Made by a program: the position numbers and the translations under genes
Assembly (NCBI RefSeq): GCF_010907035.1
Contig: NZ_QUMK01000006.1
Location: forward strand, 37,049 to 101,048
Origin: Rhodopseudomonas sp. BR0M22
Lineage (GTDB): Bacteria; Pseudomonadota; Alphaproteobacteria; Rhizobiales; Xanthobacteraceae
DNA length: 64,000 nt
Direction of reading: 5' to 3'
Shown: in pieces, positions 46,183 to 56,254 of the stretch
How positions within the stretch are numbered: the first letter of the stretch is position 1
Layout: every line of letters starts with the position of its first letter
Notes under the pieces: generated by a model
Seen by the model: only the letters and a program-made list of their open reading frames with translations
Databases searched by the model: none
What the model was told of the DNA's origin: nothing

Positions 46183-47148
46183 ATGACCGCTGCGGAGCCG
46201 AGCATTGCCGCGCGCCGAGCATGGCGCGCATCTGAACGTCGTCGCCCGAAAGAGGCGCGGCGGCAATCCGACTCGCCGTGGCAGGTCCTGAGCGGAGAGT
46301 GGAAGGCAGTCGCGACCGGCACCTACGCGCGTATCAACGACGATCGGCTGTTCTTGGTCGCTGCCGGCGTGGTGTTCTATTGGCTGCTCGGTCTGTTTCC
46401 GGCGATCACTGCGCTAGTGTCTTCCTATGCGCTGTTCGCCGACGCCGGCACGATCAGCGGACACCTCGCACAATTATCGGGCGTCGTGCCGGCAGGCACC
46501 TATTCGGTGATCGAGGACCAGGTCGGACGTGTGCTCGCCAATGGCCAGACCAGGCTCGGCTTCGCTTTCCTGATCAGCCTGTCGCTAGCGCTGTGGAGCG
46601 CAAATGGCGGCGTCAAGGCGATCATCGACGCGCTGAATGCGGTTTACGATGTCGAGGAACAGCGCGGCTTCATCAAGCTCAACGCGTTCTCTCTGCTGCT
46701 CACCTGCGGAGCGCTGTTCGCGGTGCTGGCGTCGATCGGCCTGGTGATCGCGGCCCCGATCGTGCTGTCGCAAATCGGGCTCGGCAGTCTCGTGGCGGTG
46801 ACGGTCGACTACGGCCGTTGGCCGGCGCTGGCGGCTTTGACGTTTTGCGGACTTGCACTGTTGTATCGAACAGCCGCGAATCGTCCGTCCCCACCGTGGC
46901 GCTGGGTCGTGCCGGGCAGCCTAGTGGCGACGCTGAGTTGGCTAGGAGGCTCGGCGGTGCTGTCCTATTATCTGGCCAACTTCGCCGACTATAACGCGAC
47001 CTACGGGTCGCTCGGCGCGGCGATCGGTCTGATGATCTGGATGTGGATGACGGCGATCGTGGTGTTGGTCGGAGGCGAGTTCAACGCCGCGATCGAAGCC
47101 TGCGCCGGCCGCCTCGGCCGTGCCGACGACGCGTCGGCCAGCTCTTAG
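46183..47148 (+). CDS. YihY/BrkB family inner-membrane protein
   Basis: A 321-residue membrane protein of the YihY/UPF0761 family (once called ribonuclease BN). About six membrane segments are visible; family motifs include AAGVVFYWLLGLFPAITALVS near residue 60, IIDALNAVYDVEEQRGF and a late YGSLGAAIGLMIWMWMT. Function is unsettled; roles in envelope stress have been proposed. ATG at 46183 is chosen because the longer frame overlaps the small upstream ORF. It ends the operon. Confidence 0.85.
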   Translation: MTAAEPSIAARRAWRASERRRPKEARRQSDSPWQVLSGEWKAVATGTYARINDDRLFLVAAGVVFYWLLGLFPAITALVSSYALFADAGTISGHLAQLSGVVPAGTYSVIEDQVGRVLANGQTRLGFAFLISLSLALWSANGGVKAIIDALNAVYDVEEQRGFIKLNAFSLLLTCGALFAVLASIGLVIAAPIVLSQIGLGSLVAVTVDYGRWPALAALTFCGLALLYRTAANRPSPPWRWVVPGSLVATLSWLGGSAVLSYYLANFADYNATYGSLGAAIGLMIWMWMTAIVVLVGGEFNAAIEACAGRLGRADDASASS

Positions 47149-47153
47149 AGCAG

Positions 47154-47362
47154 TACTGTTTTTCATAGAACCAGAGTTGGTCCGCATCGCCTGCCACACG
47201 CACAACCTCATGGTGAGGAGGCGCGTAGCGCCGTCTCGAACCATATGACGCAGGGAATGCGTTGCCCATCCTTCGAGACGCCCGGCTTCGCCGGTCTCGT
47301 CAGGATGAGGACTCAGTGCCTTCGGAAAGGTCGGATCGTTTCAATCAAATGATGAACCGCTC
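47154..47362. repeat. Long intergenic repeat, family C copy 2
   Basis: Counterpart of 8961-9175, with the same order of conserved blocks (CACAACCTCATGGTGAGGAG; GCCGTCTCGAACCAT; CCTTCGAGACGCC...CAGGATGAG; CAATCA...GATGAACC). It fills the space between the convergent yihY and response-regulator genes. Confidence 0.75.
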
Positions 47363-47410
47363 AAAAGGCGGCGTGTGCTGCAATAGCCATTCGATGGTTC
47401 GATGGCAGCC

Positions 47411-48337
47411 TCAATCCCGACGGCTGGCGCTGGTGGCGATCGCGGCTGCGGCAGTGCGGTTCTCGACGCCGAGCTTGGCGTAGATCTGCTCGAGATGCTT
47501 GTCGACGGTGCGCGGGCTGAGGCCCAGAATCTGCGCGATGTCGCGGTTGGTCTTGCCTTTGGACAGCCACGCCAGCACTTCGCTTTCGCGACTTGTCAAG
47601 CCGAACTCCGCGGAGAATTGCGCCGGCGCATCGGTGGCGGTGTCGCGCGCCAGCCGCAGCAGGAATTCGTTGGGGCCGAGCTTGCCCATGTATTGGAGCC
47701 GCAGTTCGTCGTTGCGCAGCATCGAGGACTTCATCGGCGTCTTCGGCTGGGCGAGGCCGGTGTGCAGTTGCTCCAGCCATTCCAGCCACGGCTTAGGCAG
47801 GTCGAGCCGGATGCCGTCATCCGCCGTATCGTCGACGGCGATCAGCTTCTGTGCCTGCGGGGTCGCCCACAGCACCTTGCCGAGACGGTCGACCGCGAGC
47901 AGGAAGCGCCCCGATACGTCGAGGGCGGCGCGGGCGCTCTGGCTGACCCGCGCGTTGTTGAGGTGCACACGGATCCGCGCCAGCATCTCGACGATCGCAA
48001 TCGGTTTGGTGACGTAGTCGACGCCGCCGGCCTCCAGCCCGCGAACGATGTGCTCGGACTCCGACAGGCCGGTCATGAAGATCACCGGCACGTCGGACAG
48101 TCCCGGGCTGCGCTTCAATCGCCGGCAGGTTTCGAATCCGTCCATGCCGGGCATCACCGCGTCGAGCAGAATGATGTCGGGCGTGATCTGCTCGACGATC
48201 CGCATCGCCGCAGCGCCGTCGAGCGCGACCATCACCGTCATCCCGGCGCCGTCGAGCGCGTCGGTCAGCATCCGCAACGTCTCTGGAGAGTCGTCGACGA
48301 TCAGAGCGATATCGCGCTTCTTCATATCATTGTTCAT
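47411..48337 (-). CDS. LuxR-family response regulator
   Basis: A 308-residue two-component regulator. The N-terminal receiver has its phospho-acceptor at D59 (IILLDAVMPGMDG) and the switch Thr and Lys (FMTGL, DYVTKPI). A middle segment of about 100 residues (135-235) looks like a partial PAS-type linker. The C-terminal LuxR/GerE helix-turn-helix is SREVLAWLSKGKTNRDIAQILGLS with VDKHLEQIYAKLGV. The gene overlaps the hybrid kinase by 11 bases and is divergent, through it, from the amide-transport operon, its probable target. Confidence 0.88.
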   Translation of the reverse strand: MNNDMKKRDIALIVDDSPETLRMLTDALDGAGMTVMVALDGAAAMRIVEQITPDIILLDAVMPGMDGFETCRRLKRSPGLSDVPVIFMTGLSESEHIVRGLEAGGVDYVTKPIAIVEMLARIRVHLNNARVSQSARAALDVSGRFLLAVDRLGKVLWATPQAQKLIAVDDTADDGIRLDLPKPWLEWLEQLHTGLAQPKTPMKSSMLRNDELRLQYMGKLGPNEFLLRLARDTATDAPAQFSAEFGLTSRESEVLAWLSKGKTNRDIAQILGLSPRTVDKHLEQIYAKLGVENRTAAAAIATSASRRD

Positions 48338-51300
48338 GGCGATACAGCGTGTTCAGCGTCTTCATGTAGGTATCGAGGTCGAATTGCTCCACCATCGTTC
48401 GCATCCGAGATACGAACGCCCAGGTCTCCGGATAATCGGTGTGGATCTGATCGAGCTTCGACTCGATGCCGCGGATGTAGCCGATCTTGCCGAGCTCGAT
48501 CAATTCCTCGACGTGCTGCATCGGCGGGTGTTGAATCTCGCCGGAGTTCTCCGCTGCCGCAGTGGCTTCGCCCTTGTAGATCCAGTCGATCTTGAGGAGC
48601 TGGCCGATCAGTTCGAGCAGCCGTGGAATGTCGACCGGCTTCATCAGATAGGCGTCGTGGAACGATTGCGACAACAGCGTGCCGTGCGCCTCCAGCGCGC
48701 TCGCCGACAGCATCAGGATTCGCGCGTGATGGTGGCCTTGGGTACGCAGCGTTTCCGCAACCGTCCAGCCGTCCATCCCCGGCATCGAGATGTCGAGCAG
48801 GAACAAATCGGGTTGGCAGTGTTCGGCAAGATCGATGCAGGAATAACCGTCGGTCGCCACCAGCACGATGAAGCCGAGCGGAGCCAGCGTGTCCTGCAAC
48901 AGGCCACGCTGCGCCGGATCGTCGTCGGTGACCAGGATGGTCTTGCGCGGGCCGTGATAGCCGAACACCGGAGCGCGGATCGAGCGGGTGCGGGTCGGGT
49001 TGGTCACCTCCGACAGCAGCAGCTTGACGCGGAACACCGAGCCCTTGCCGGGCGTCGATGCGACGGTGAGATCGCCGCCCATCACGCCGGCGAGCAGCTT
49101 GCTGATGGTGAGGCCGAGGCCGGTGCCGCTGTGCGGCTGTGCGGCGCCGAGCGCACCGCGCTCGAAGGGTGCGAAGATCCGCTCGAGATCGTCGGCGTGG
49201 ATGCCGGGTCCGGTGTCGCGCACTTCGAGTTCGGCGACCGGGTTGCGGTAGTGCACGATGAAATGCACGCTGCCTTCCTGCGTGAACTTGATGGCGTTGG
49301 ACAGCAGGTTGATCAGCACCTGGCGCAGCCGCTTCTCGTCGGCATAGACCATCGGCGGCAGATATTGCGGCCGCTTGAACACGAACTCGACGTCCTTGGC
49401 GGCGGCCTGCAGCCGGAACATGCCGACGAGCTGATCCAGGAACTCGCCGAAGCGCACCTCGTCGCGCGACAGATACAGCCGTCCGGCCTCGATCTTCGAG
49501 ATATCCAGCAGGCCGTCGATCAGGCCGGACAGATGATCGGCGCTGCGCCGCATCAGACGGATCTGATCACGCGGCCGCGGCGGCAGGCTGTTGTCCTGCT
49601 CGAGCAGTTGCGCGTAGCCGCTGATCGCGTTGAGCGGCGAGCGCAGCTCGTGGCTGAGGCCGACGACGTAGCGGCTCTTGGCGAGGTTGGCGGATTCGGC
49701 CGCCTCCTTGGCGCGCTGCAGTTCGGCATCGGTCTGGCGGTGAGCGTCGATTTCCTGCATCAGCAATTGCGTTTGCCGCCGCGTCTCGGCCTCCGCCGCC
49801 TGCCGGCTCAGCCGCGCCAGCACGAACAACCAGCTCACCACACCGACGATGATGGTGAGCGCGAAGAACAGCTTCCAGAGAATTTCGGCCAGCTCGATCC
49901 GCTGCGCCTCGTTGGCGGTTCCGACCTGCAGATAGATCAGCAGCAGCGATAAGCCGATCAGTCCGGTCGAAACGGCGAATACAGTGAGATAGTGCCCCAC
50001 CTGCGAATTCAGCAGCGCGTAGGCGCGCTGCGGCAGGACCTTGCCGAGCGCGTCGGTCAATTGTGCGTCGATCCGTGCGTGAGGTTTGCACAAGTCGTGG
50101 CAGCGGGCATCCAGCGAGCAGCACAGTGAGCAGATCGGCCCGGCATAGGCCGGGCAGGAGGCCATGTCCTCCGGCTCGAACGAATGCTCGCAGATGCAGC
50201 ACTTGATCGCCTCCATGCCCTGCCAGGCGCGCTTCGGATTGCGCGCCAGGTAGAACCGGCCGCCGGTCGCATAAGCGATCACCGGGGCGGTGACGAAGGC
50301 GACCGTGAGAGCCACGAACGGTGCCAGCGCATTGGCGGTCGGCCCGAAGACGCCGTAGAACGCGCTGATCGACACGACGGTCGCGATCGTCATCGAGCCG
50401 ACGCCGACCGGATTGATGTCGTACAGATGCGCGCGCTTGAACTCCATGTGGCGCGGGCGCAGCCCGAGCGGCCGGTTGACCACGAGATCCGACACCAGCG
50501 CGCCGACCCAGGCGATCGCCACGTTCGAGTACAGCGCCAAGGTATGCTCCAGCGCCTTGTAGACGCCGATCTCCATCAGCAGCAGCGCCACCAGCACGTT
50601 GAACACCAGCCAGACGACGCGCCCGGGATGGCTGTGGGTCAGCCGCGAGAAGAAGTTGGACCAGGCGATCGAGCCTGCATAGGCGTTGGTGACGTTGATC
50701 TTGATCTGCGACAGGATCACGAACGCGCCGGTCAACGCCAGCACCAGGCCGGGCTGATCCAGCACCGTGCGAAACGCTTCGAGATACATGTGGGCCGGCT
50801 CGGCCGCTTGATCCGGCGGCGCACCGCGGCTGAGTGCGAAATAAGCCAGGAACGATCCGGCCAACAGCTTGAGGGCGCCAGGCACGATCCAGCCGGGGCC
50901 GGCGCTGATCATCGCGATCCACCAGGCGCCGCGCGAGGCGCGACGATCGCGCGGCAGGAACCGCAGAAAGTCGACCTGCTCGCCGATCTGCGCCACCAGC
51001 GCGAACACCACCGAGGCCGCAGTGCCGAACAGCACCAGGTCGAGCTTGCCGTCCGGGCTGCCGTGCTGACCGGCGAATTGGGTCCAGCCGACAAAGGATT
51101 CCGGGCTCTTGATCGCGATCGCCGCGAACGGGAGGATATGCAGCAGCACCCAGAACGGCTGGGTCCAGAGCTGGAACCGGCTGATCAGCGTGATCCCGTA
51201 GGTCACCACCGGAATGATCACCACCGCGCTGAAGAAGTAGCCGACCGGCAGCGGCAGGCCGAAACACAGTTCCAGCGCGTTGGCGAGGATCACTGCCTCG

Positions 51301-51695
51301 ATGGCGAAGAAGATGAAGGTGAACGAGGCGTAGATCAACGACGTGACGGTTGAGCCGATGTAGCCGAAGCCGGCACCGCGGGTCAGAAGGTCGATGTCGA
51401 CGCCGCATTTGGCCGCGTGATAGGCGATCGGCAGGCCGCAGCAGAAGATGATCACGCCGCACACCAGGATCGCCGCCGTGGCGTTGGTGACGCCGTAGTT
51501 CAACGTGATGGTGCCGCCGATCGCTTCCAGTGCCAGGAACGAGATCGCGCCGAGCGCGGTGTTGGCGACGCGCGCCGCCGACCACCGGCGCGAGCTCTTT
51601 GCGGTGAAGCGAAGCGCGTAGTCCTCCAGGGTCTGGTTGGCGACCCACTGATTGTACTGGCGCCGGACGCGATCTATGCGCTGCCGCCCCGCCAC
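48327..51695 (-). CDS. NCS1-permease/hybrid histidine kinase fusion
   Basis: A 1122-residue fusion. Residues about 20-490 are an NCS1-type cytosine/allantoin permease domain of 12 or so membrane spans. A Cys/His-rich segment starts at C499 (CCICEHSF, SCPAYAGPICSLCC, RCHDLCKPH), then two more membrane spans (about 565-640). The kinase part follows: HisKA with H682 (LSHELRSPLN), an HATPase with RDTGPGI and GTGLGLTI, and a receiver with D968 (LLDISMPGMDG). A GTG at 51695 with GAGGAG 6 bases upstream is preferred over a TTG at 51788. It probably senses an imported amide or urea-like compound for the divergent fmd operon. Confidence 0.87.
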   Translation of the reverse strand: MAGRQRIDRVRRQYNQWVANQTLEDYALRFTAKSSRRWSAARVANTALGAISFLALEAIGGTITLNYGVTNATAAILVCGVIIFCCGLPIAYHAAKCGVDIDLLTRGAGFGYIGSTVTSLIYASFTFIFFAIEAVILANALELCFGLPLPVGYFFSAVVIIPVVTYGITLISRFQLWTQPFWVLLHILPFAAIAIKSPESFVGWTQFAGQHGSPDGKLDLVLFGTAASVVFALVAQIGEQVDFLRFLPRDRRASRGAWWIAMISAGPGWIVPGALKLLAGSFLAYFALSRGAPPDQAAEPAHMYLEAFRTVLDQPGLVLALTGAFVILSQIKINVTNAYAGSIAWSNFFSRLTHSHPGRVVWLVFNVLVALLLMEIGVYKALEHTLALYSNVAIAWVGALVSDLVVNRPLGLRPRHMEFKRAHLYDINPVGVGSMTIATVVSISAFYGVFGPTANALAPFVALTVAFVTAPVIAYATGGRFYLARNPKRAWQGMEAIKCCICEHSFEPEDMASCPAYAGPICSLCCSLDARCHDLCKPHARIDAQLTDALGKVLPQRAYALLNSQVGHYLTVFAVSTGLIGLSLLLIYLQVGTANEAQRIELAEILWKLFFALTIIVGVVSWLFVLARLSRQAAEAETRRQTQLLMQEIDAHRQTDAELQRAKEAAESANLAKSRYVVGLSHELRSPLNAISGYAQLLEQDNSLPPRPRDQIRLMRRSADHLSGLIDGLLDISKIEAGRLYLSRDEVRFGEFLDQLVGMFRLQAAAKDVEFVFKRPQYLPPMVYADEKRLRQVLINLLSNAIKFTQEGSVHFIVHYRNPVAELEVRDTGPGIHADDLERIFAPFERGALGAAQPHSGTGLGLTISKLLAGVMGGDLTVASTPGKGSVFRVKLLLSEVTNPTRTRSIRAPVFGYHGPRKTILVTDDDPAQRGLLQDTLAPLGFIVLVATDGYSCIDLAEHCQPDLFLLDISMPGMDGWTVAETLRTQGHHHARILMLSASALEAHGTLLSQSFHDAYLMKPVDIPRLLELIGQLLKIDWIYKGEATAAAENSGEIQHPPMQHVEELIELGKIGYIRGIESKLDQIHTDYPETWAFVSRMRTMVEQFDLDTYMKTLNTLYRHEQ

Positions 51696-51844
51696 GCGCT
51701 TCTCCTCGTCTCTGCTCGACCCTAGCGCCAATCCGCCGGCGACACTGCCGGTTTTGCCGTCACGGCGCGCGTAATTTGTCGGCCTCAAGCTCGTTGTTGC
51801 GTCACCGGACTAAGCCCCGGCGCTTGCCAAAAAACCTACGTCGC

Positions 51845-51878
51845 GATCTTGCGATGCAACATACGTGATCTTGCGTAT
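51845..51878. promoter_or_regulatory. Candidate operator between permease-kinase and fmdD
   Basis: GATCTTGCG occurs at 51845-51853 and 51867-51875, 22 bases (two helical turns) apart, and the second copy lies inside a perfect ATACG-N8-CGTAT inverted repeat (51861-51878). It is 73-106 bases upstream of the fmdD start in the shared divergent control region, a plausible binding site for the adjacent response regulator. Confidence 0.45.
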
Positions 51879-51950
51879 CGGTCCAGCCGCCGAATTCGTC
51901 GATCGTTTCCCCGACTGTACTCGCGTCCACGAACCACGAAGGGGTAGTTA

Positions 51951-53213
51951 ATGTCAGACGAAACCAAGACGGGCCTGAACTCGCCGCTTCGGCGTAAACT
52001 GCTGATGGGGATGGCGGCGATCCCCGCCCTCACGATGCTGCCGCGGACCTCGTTCGCCGATGTGCCTGCAACTTCTGCGGTCAATACGACGGGACTCGCG
52101 GTGACGGATACTGAGGTCACGGTCGGTATCCTGCACTCGGTCACCGGCACCATGGCGATCTCCGAGACCGGCTCGGTGCAGGCCGAGAAGCTGGCGATCG
52201 AGCAGATCAACGCCGCCGGCGGCGTGCTTGGCCGCAAGATCAAGTTCGTGCAGGAAGACGGTGCCTCCGACTGGCCGACCTTCGCCGAGAAGGCCAAGAA
52301 GCTGCTGGTCAACGACAAATGCGCCGCCGTGATGGGCTGCTGGACGTCGGCCTCGCGCAAGGCGGTGCTGCCGGTGTTCGAACAATACAACGGCATGCTG
52401 TACTACCCGACCTTCTACGAAGGTCTCGAGCAGTCCAAGAACGTGATCTACACCGGTCAGGAAGCCACCCAGCAGATCATCGCCGGTCTGGACTGGGTCA
52501 ACAAGACCAAGAACGCCAAGAGCTTCTATCTGCTCGGCTCCGACTATATCTGGCCGCGCACCTCGAACAAGATCGCCCGCAAGCACATCGAGAACCATCT
52601 GACGGGCTGCAAGGTCGTCGGCGAGGAGTACTTCCCGCTCGGCCACACCCAGTTCAACTCGGTGATCAACAAGATCAAGCTCACCAAGCCGGACGTGATC
52701 TACGCGATCATCGTCGGCGGCTCGAACGTGGCCTTCTACAAGCAGCTCAAGGCGGCCGGCATCGACCTGTCGAAGCAGACGCTGCTGACCATCTCGGTGA
52801 CCGAGGACGAAATCGACGGCATCGGCGGCGAGAACATCGCGGGCGCCTACGCCTGCATGAAGTACTTCCAGTCGCTCGATAATCCGAACAACAAGGCGTT
52901 CGTCGAGGCGTTCCACAAGATGTGGGGGCCGAAGACGGTGATCGGAGACGTCACCCAGGCTGCCTATCTCGGCCCGTGGCTGTGGAAATTGACCGTCGAG
53001 AAGGCCGGCTCGTTCGACGTCGACAAGATCGCGGCGGCGTCTCCGGGGGTCGAATTCAAGGGCGCGCCGGAAGGCTACGTGCGGATCCACGAGAACCATC
53101 ACCTCTGGTCCAAGACCCGCGTCGGCCGCGCCAAGGCGGATGGTCAGTACGAACTGGTCTATGAGACCGCCGATCTGGTCGAACCCAACCCGTTCCCGAA
53201 GGGCTACCAGTAA
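51951..53213 (+). CDS. fmdD: Amide/urea ABC transporter substrate-binding protein
   Basis: A 420-residue periplasmic binding protein of the UrtA/FmdD type. The N-terminus has a twin-arginine-like motif (LRRKLLMG) and an AxA-like processing site near TSFADVP. The body shows the family's VTVGILHSVTGTMAISE, GCWTSASRKAVLPVFE and MLYYPTFYEG motifs. Since the operon continues into formamidase, the ligand is more likely a short-chain amide (formamide, acetamide) or urea than an amino acid. Two permeases and two ATPases follow. Confidence 0.9.
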   Translation: MSDETKTGLNSPLRRKLLMGMAAIPALTMLPRTSFADVPATSAVNTTGLAVTDTEVTVGILHSVTGTMAISETGSVQAEKLAIEQINAAGGVLGRKIKFVQEDGASDWPTFAEKAKKLLVNDKCAAVMGCWTSASRKAVLPVFEQYNGMLYYPTFYEGLEQSKNVIYTGQEATQQIIAGLDWVNKTKNAKSFYLLGSDYIWPRTSNKIARKHIENHLTGCKVVGEEYFPLGHTQFNSVINKIKLTKPDVIYAIIVGGSNVAFYKQLKAAGIDLSKQTLLTISVTEDEIDGIGGENIAGAYACMKYFQSLDNPNNKAFVEAFHKMWGPKTVIGDVTQAAYLGPWLWKLTVEKAGSFDVDKIAAASPGVEFKGAPEGYVRIHENHHLWSKTRVGRAKADGQYELVYETADLVEPNPFPKGYQ

Positions 53214-53241
53214 GCGTCGGCAGGCGCCGCCTCCGCACACT

Positions 53242-53321
53242 GCGTCATGCGCGGGCTCGACCCGCGCATCCATCTCCTTCTCGAGAAGATGGATCGCCGG
53301 GGCAAGCCCGGCGATGACGCT
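53242..53321. repeat. Intergenic palindromic repeat, family A copy 2
   Basis: Same ends and arm structure as 2281-2387, with a shorter inner spacer containing a TTCTCGAGAA palindrome. Here it lies inside an operon, between fmdD and fmdE, where it could lower expression of the permeases relative to the binding protein. Confidence 0.8.
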
Positions 53322-53387
53322 GGGGGTGTCGAGGGGCGCCGGCGACTTCACAGCGTCCGGATCAATTCAATCTCAGGGAAGCGAATC

Positions 53388-54314
53388 ATGTTCGGCGATT
53401 ACTCGTTAAGCGATCTCGGCGCGATCTTCGCGATGCAGGGCTTCGCGGGACTCATTCTGTTTTCCGTCTACGTGCTGATGGCGCTCGGGCTGGCGATCAT
53501 CTTCGGCCAGATGGGCGTCATCAACATGGCGCACGGCGAGTTCATGATCCTGGGCGCCTACGTCACCTGGATGACGTCGAACTTCTTCCAATCCTACCTG
53601 CCGTCGCTGTTCGCCGGCTACTTCTTCATCGCGATGATCCTGGCGTTTCTCGCCTCCGGGGCGCTGGGGATGCTGGTGGAGTGGGCGTTGATCCGCCACC
53701 TCTACAAGCGCCCGCTCGACACCCTGCTGGCGACCTGGGGCCTGTCTCTGATCCTGCAGCAGGCCTATCGGTCGATCTTCGGCGCGCGCGAGGTCGGCGT
53801 CGAGCTGCCGCAATGGATGCTCGGCTCCAAGCAGGTCACCGACACCATCGAAATTCCGATCAACGGCATGTTCGTGATGGCGCTCACCGTGCTGATCACT
53901 CTCGCCGTGTCCTACGTGTTGTTCTGGTCGCGCTGGGGCCGTCAGGTGCGCGCGGTGGTGCAGAACCGGGTGATGGCCGGCGCTGTCGGCATCAACACCG
54001 AGAAGGTCGACCGCTACACGTTCGGCCTCGGCTGCGGCATCGCCGGCATCGCAGGCTCGGCCTTCACCATGATCGGCTCGACCGGGCCGACCTCCGGCCA
54101 GCTCTACATCGTCGACACCTTCCTGGTCGTGGTGTTCGGCGGCGCCGCCAGCCTGTTCGGCACCATCGCGTCCGCTTTCAGTATCTCGCAGGCCCAGTCG
54201 ACCATGGAGTTCTTCATGTCCGGCTCGATGGCCAAGGTGCTGACCCTGCTCGCCATCGTCGCGATCCTGATGGTGCGGCCGCAAGGTCTGTTCGCCCTCA
54301 AGGTCCGCAAGTAA
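53388..54314 (+). CDS. fmdE: Amide/urea ABC transporter permease 1
   Basis: A 308-residue branched-chain-type permease (UrtB/LivH class) with about eight membrane helices; GQMGVINMAHGEFMILGAYV and a late GGAASLFGTIASAF are typical. The longer open frame from 53247 runs through the repeat; the ATG at 53388 with GGGAAG 7 bases before it is the real start. Forms the channel with permease 2. Confidence 0.9.
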   Translation: MFGDYSLSDLGAIFAMQGFAGLILFSVYVLMALGLAIIFGQMGVINMAHGEFMILGAYVTWMTSNFFQSYLPSLFAGYFFIAMILAFLASGALGMLVEWALIRHLYKRPLDTLLATWGLSLILQQAYRSIFGAREVGVELPQWMLGSKQVTDTIEIPINGMFVMALTVLITLAVSYVLFWSRWGRQVRAVVQNRVMAGAVGINTEKVDRYTFGLGCGIAGIAGSAFTMIGSTGPTSGQLYIVDTFLVVVFGGAASLFGTIASAFSISQAQSTMEFFMSGSMAKVLTLLAIVAILMVRPQGLFALKVRK

Positions 54315-54328
54315 CAGGAGCCACCGTC

Positions 54329-55477
54329 ATGGAAAGCCCACGCTTTCTCAGTCGCACCGATCTGCTCGGTCTCGCCGTGCTCGCCCTGCTGCTGGTGGTC
54401 ATCCTGCCGCTGTCCTTGGACGTGTTCCGCCTCAACCTGGTCGCGAAGTATCTGACCTACGCCTTCGTCGCGCTCGGACTGGTGCTGTGCTGGGGCTTCG
54501 GCGGCATCCTCAGCCTGGGCCAGGGGGTGTTCTTCGGTCTCGGCGGCTACTGCATGGCGATGTATCTCAAGCTGGAGGCCTCCAGCGTCGAGAACACCAA
54601 GATCCAATCGACCCCGGGCATCCCGGATTTTATGGACTGGAATCAGATCACCCACATCCCGTGGTTCTGGCAGCCGTTCCACAGCCTCACTCTGACGGTG
54701 ATCGCCATTCTGGTGGTGCCCGCGGTGTTCGCCTTCCTGATCGGCGCGGCGATGTTCAAGCGCCGGGTCGGCGGCGTCTACTTCGCGATCATCACCCAGG
54801 CGATCGCCGCGATCATGACCATCCTGATCATCGGACAGCAGGGCTACACCGGCGGCATCAACGGCATCACCGATCTGCGCACGCTGAAGGGTTGGGACAT
54901 CCGTCCCGACCACGCCAAGGTGGTGTTGTACTTCGTCGAGGTCGCGTTCCTGTTCGGCTGCATCCTGCTGGCGCTGTTCGTGCGGCATTCCAAGCTCGGC
55001 CGCATCCTGGTGGCGATGCGCGAGAAGGAGGACCGGGTGCGGTTCTCCGGCTACAGCGTCGCCAACTTCAAGATCTTCGCGTTCTGCCTCGCGGCGATGT
55101 TCGCGGCGGTCGGCGGCGCGATGTTCACCCTCAATGTTGGGTTCATGTCGCCGTCGTTCGTCGGCATCGTGCCGTCGATCGAGATGGTGATCTACACCGC
55201 GGTCGGCGGCCGGCTGTCGATTTTCGGCGCCGTCTACGGCGCGCTGCTGGTCAACTTCGCCAAGACCAGCTTGTCGGAATCGTTCCCCCAGCTCTGGCTG
55301 TTCGGCCTCGGCGCCTTGTTCATCGCGGTGGTGCTGATCTTCCCGAACGGTCTGGCGGGGATCTGGCGCGACTACGTCCAGCCGTTGTTCGCCAAGCTGC
55401 TCGACAGGCGCAAGCCCGGACCGGGTCACAATGGCGGCACGCTCGGCCCGGTCGCCGACGGCGCACCGGCAGAATGA
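54329..55477 (+). CDS. fmdF: Amide/urea ABC transporter permease 2
   Basis: A 382-residue permease of the UrtC/LivM class. WGFGGILSLGQGVFFGLGGY and VGGVYFAIITQAIAAIM are conserved family segments; the C-terminus is a polar tail containing GHNGG. CAGGAG stands 8 bases upstream of the ATG. The stop lies 10 bases before the first ATPase gene. Confidence 0.9.
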   Translation: MESPRFLSRTDLLGLAVLALLLVVILPLSLDVFRLNLVAKYLTYAFVALGLVLCWGFGGILSLGQGVFFGLGGYCMAMYLKLEASSVENTKIQSTPGIPDFMDWNQITHIPWFWQPFHSLTLTVIAILVVPAVFAFLIGAAMFKRRVGGVYFAIITQAIAAIMTILIIGQQGYTGGINGITDLRTLKGWDIRPDHAKVVLYFVEVAFLFGCILLALFVRHSKLGRILVAMREKEDRVRFSGYSVANFKIFAFCLAAMFAAVGGAMFTLNVGFMSPSFVGIVPSIEMVIYTAVGGRLSIFGAVYGALLVNFAKTSLSESFPQLWLFGLGALFIAVVLIFPNGLAGIWRDYVQPLFAKLLDRRKPGPGHNGGTLGPVADGAPAE

Positions 55478-55487
55478 GGAGGGGACC

Positions 55488-56243
<756 letters not shown>

Positions 56244-56254
56244 AGGAGGCGGAC

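Noticed and set aside
51696..51788. TTG start for the permease-kinase at 51788
   Set aside because: No ribosome-binding site precedes it, whereas the GTG at 51695 has GAGGAG at proper spacing and starts nearer the permease domain.
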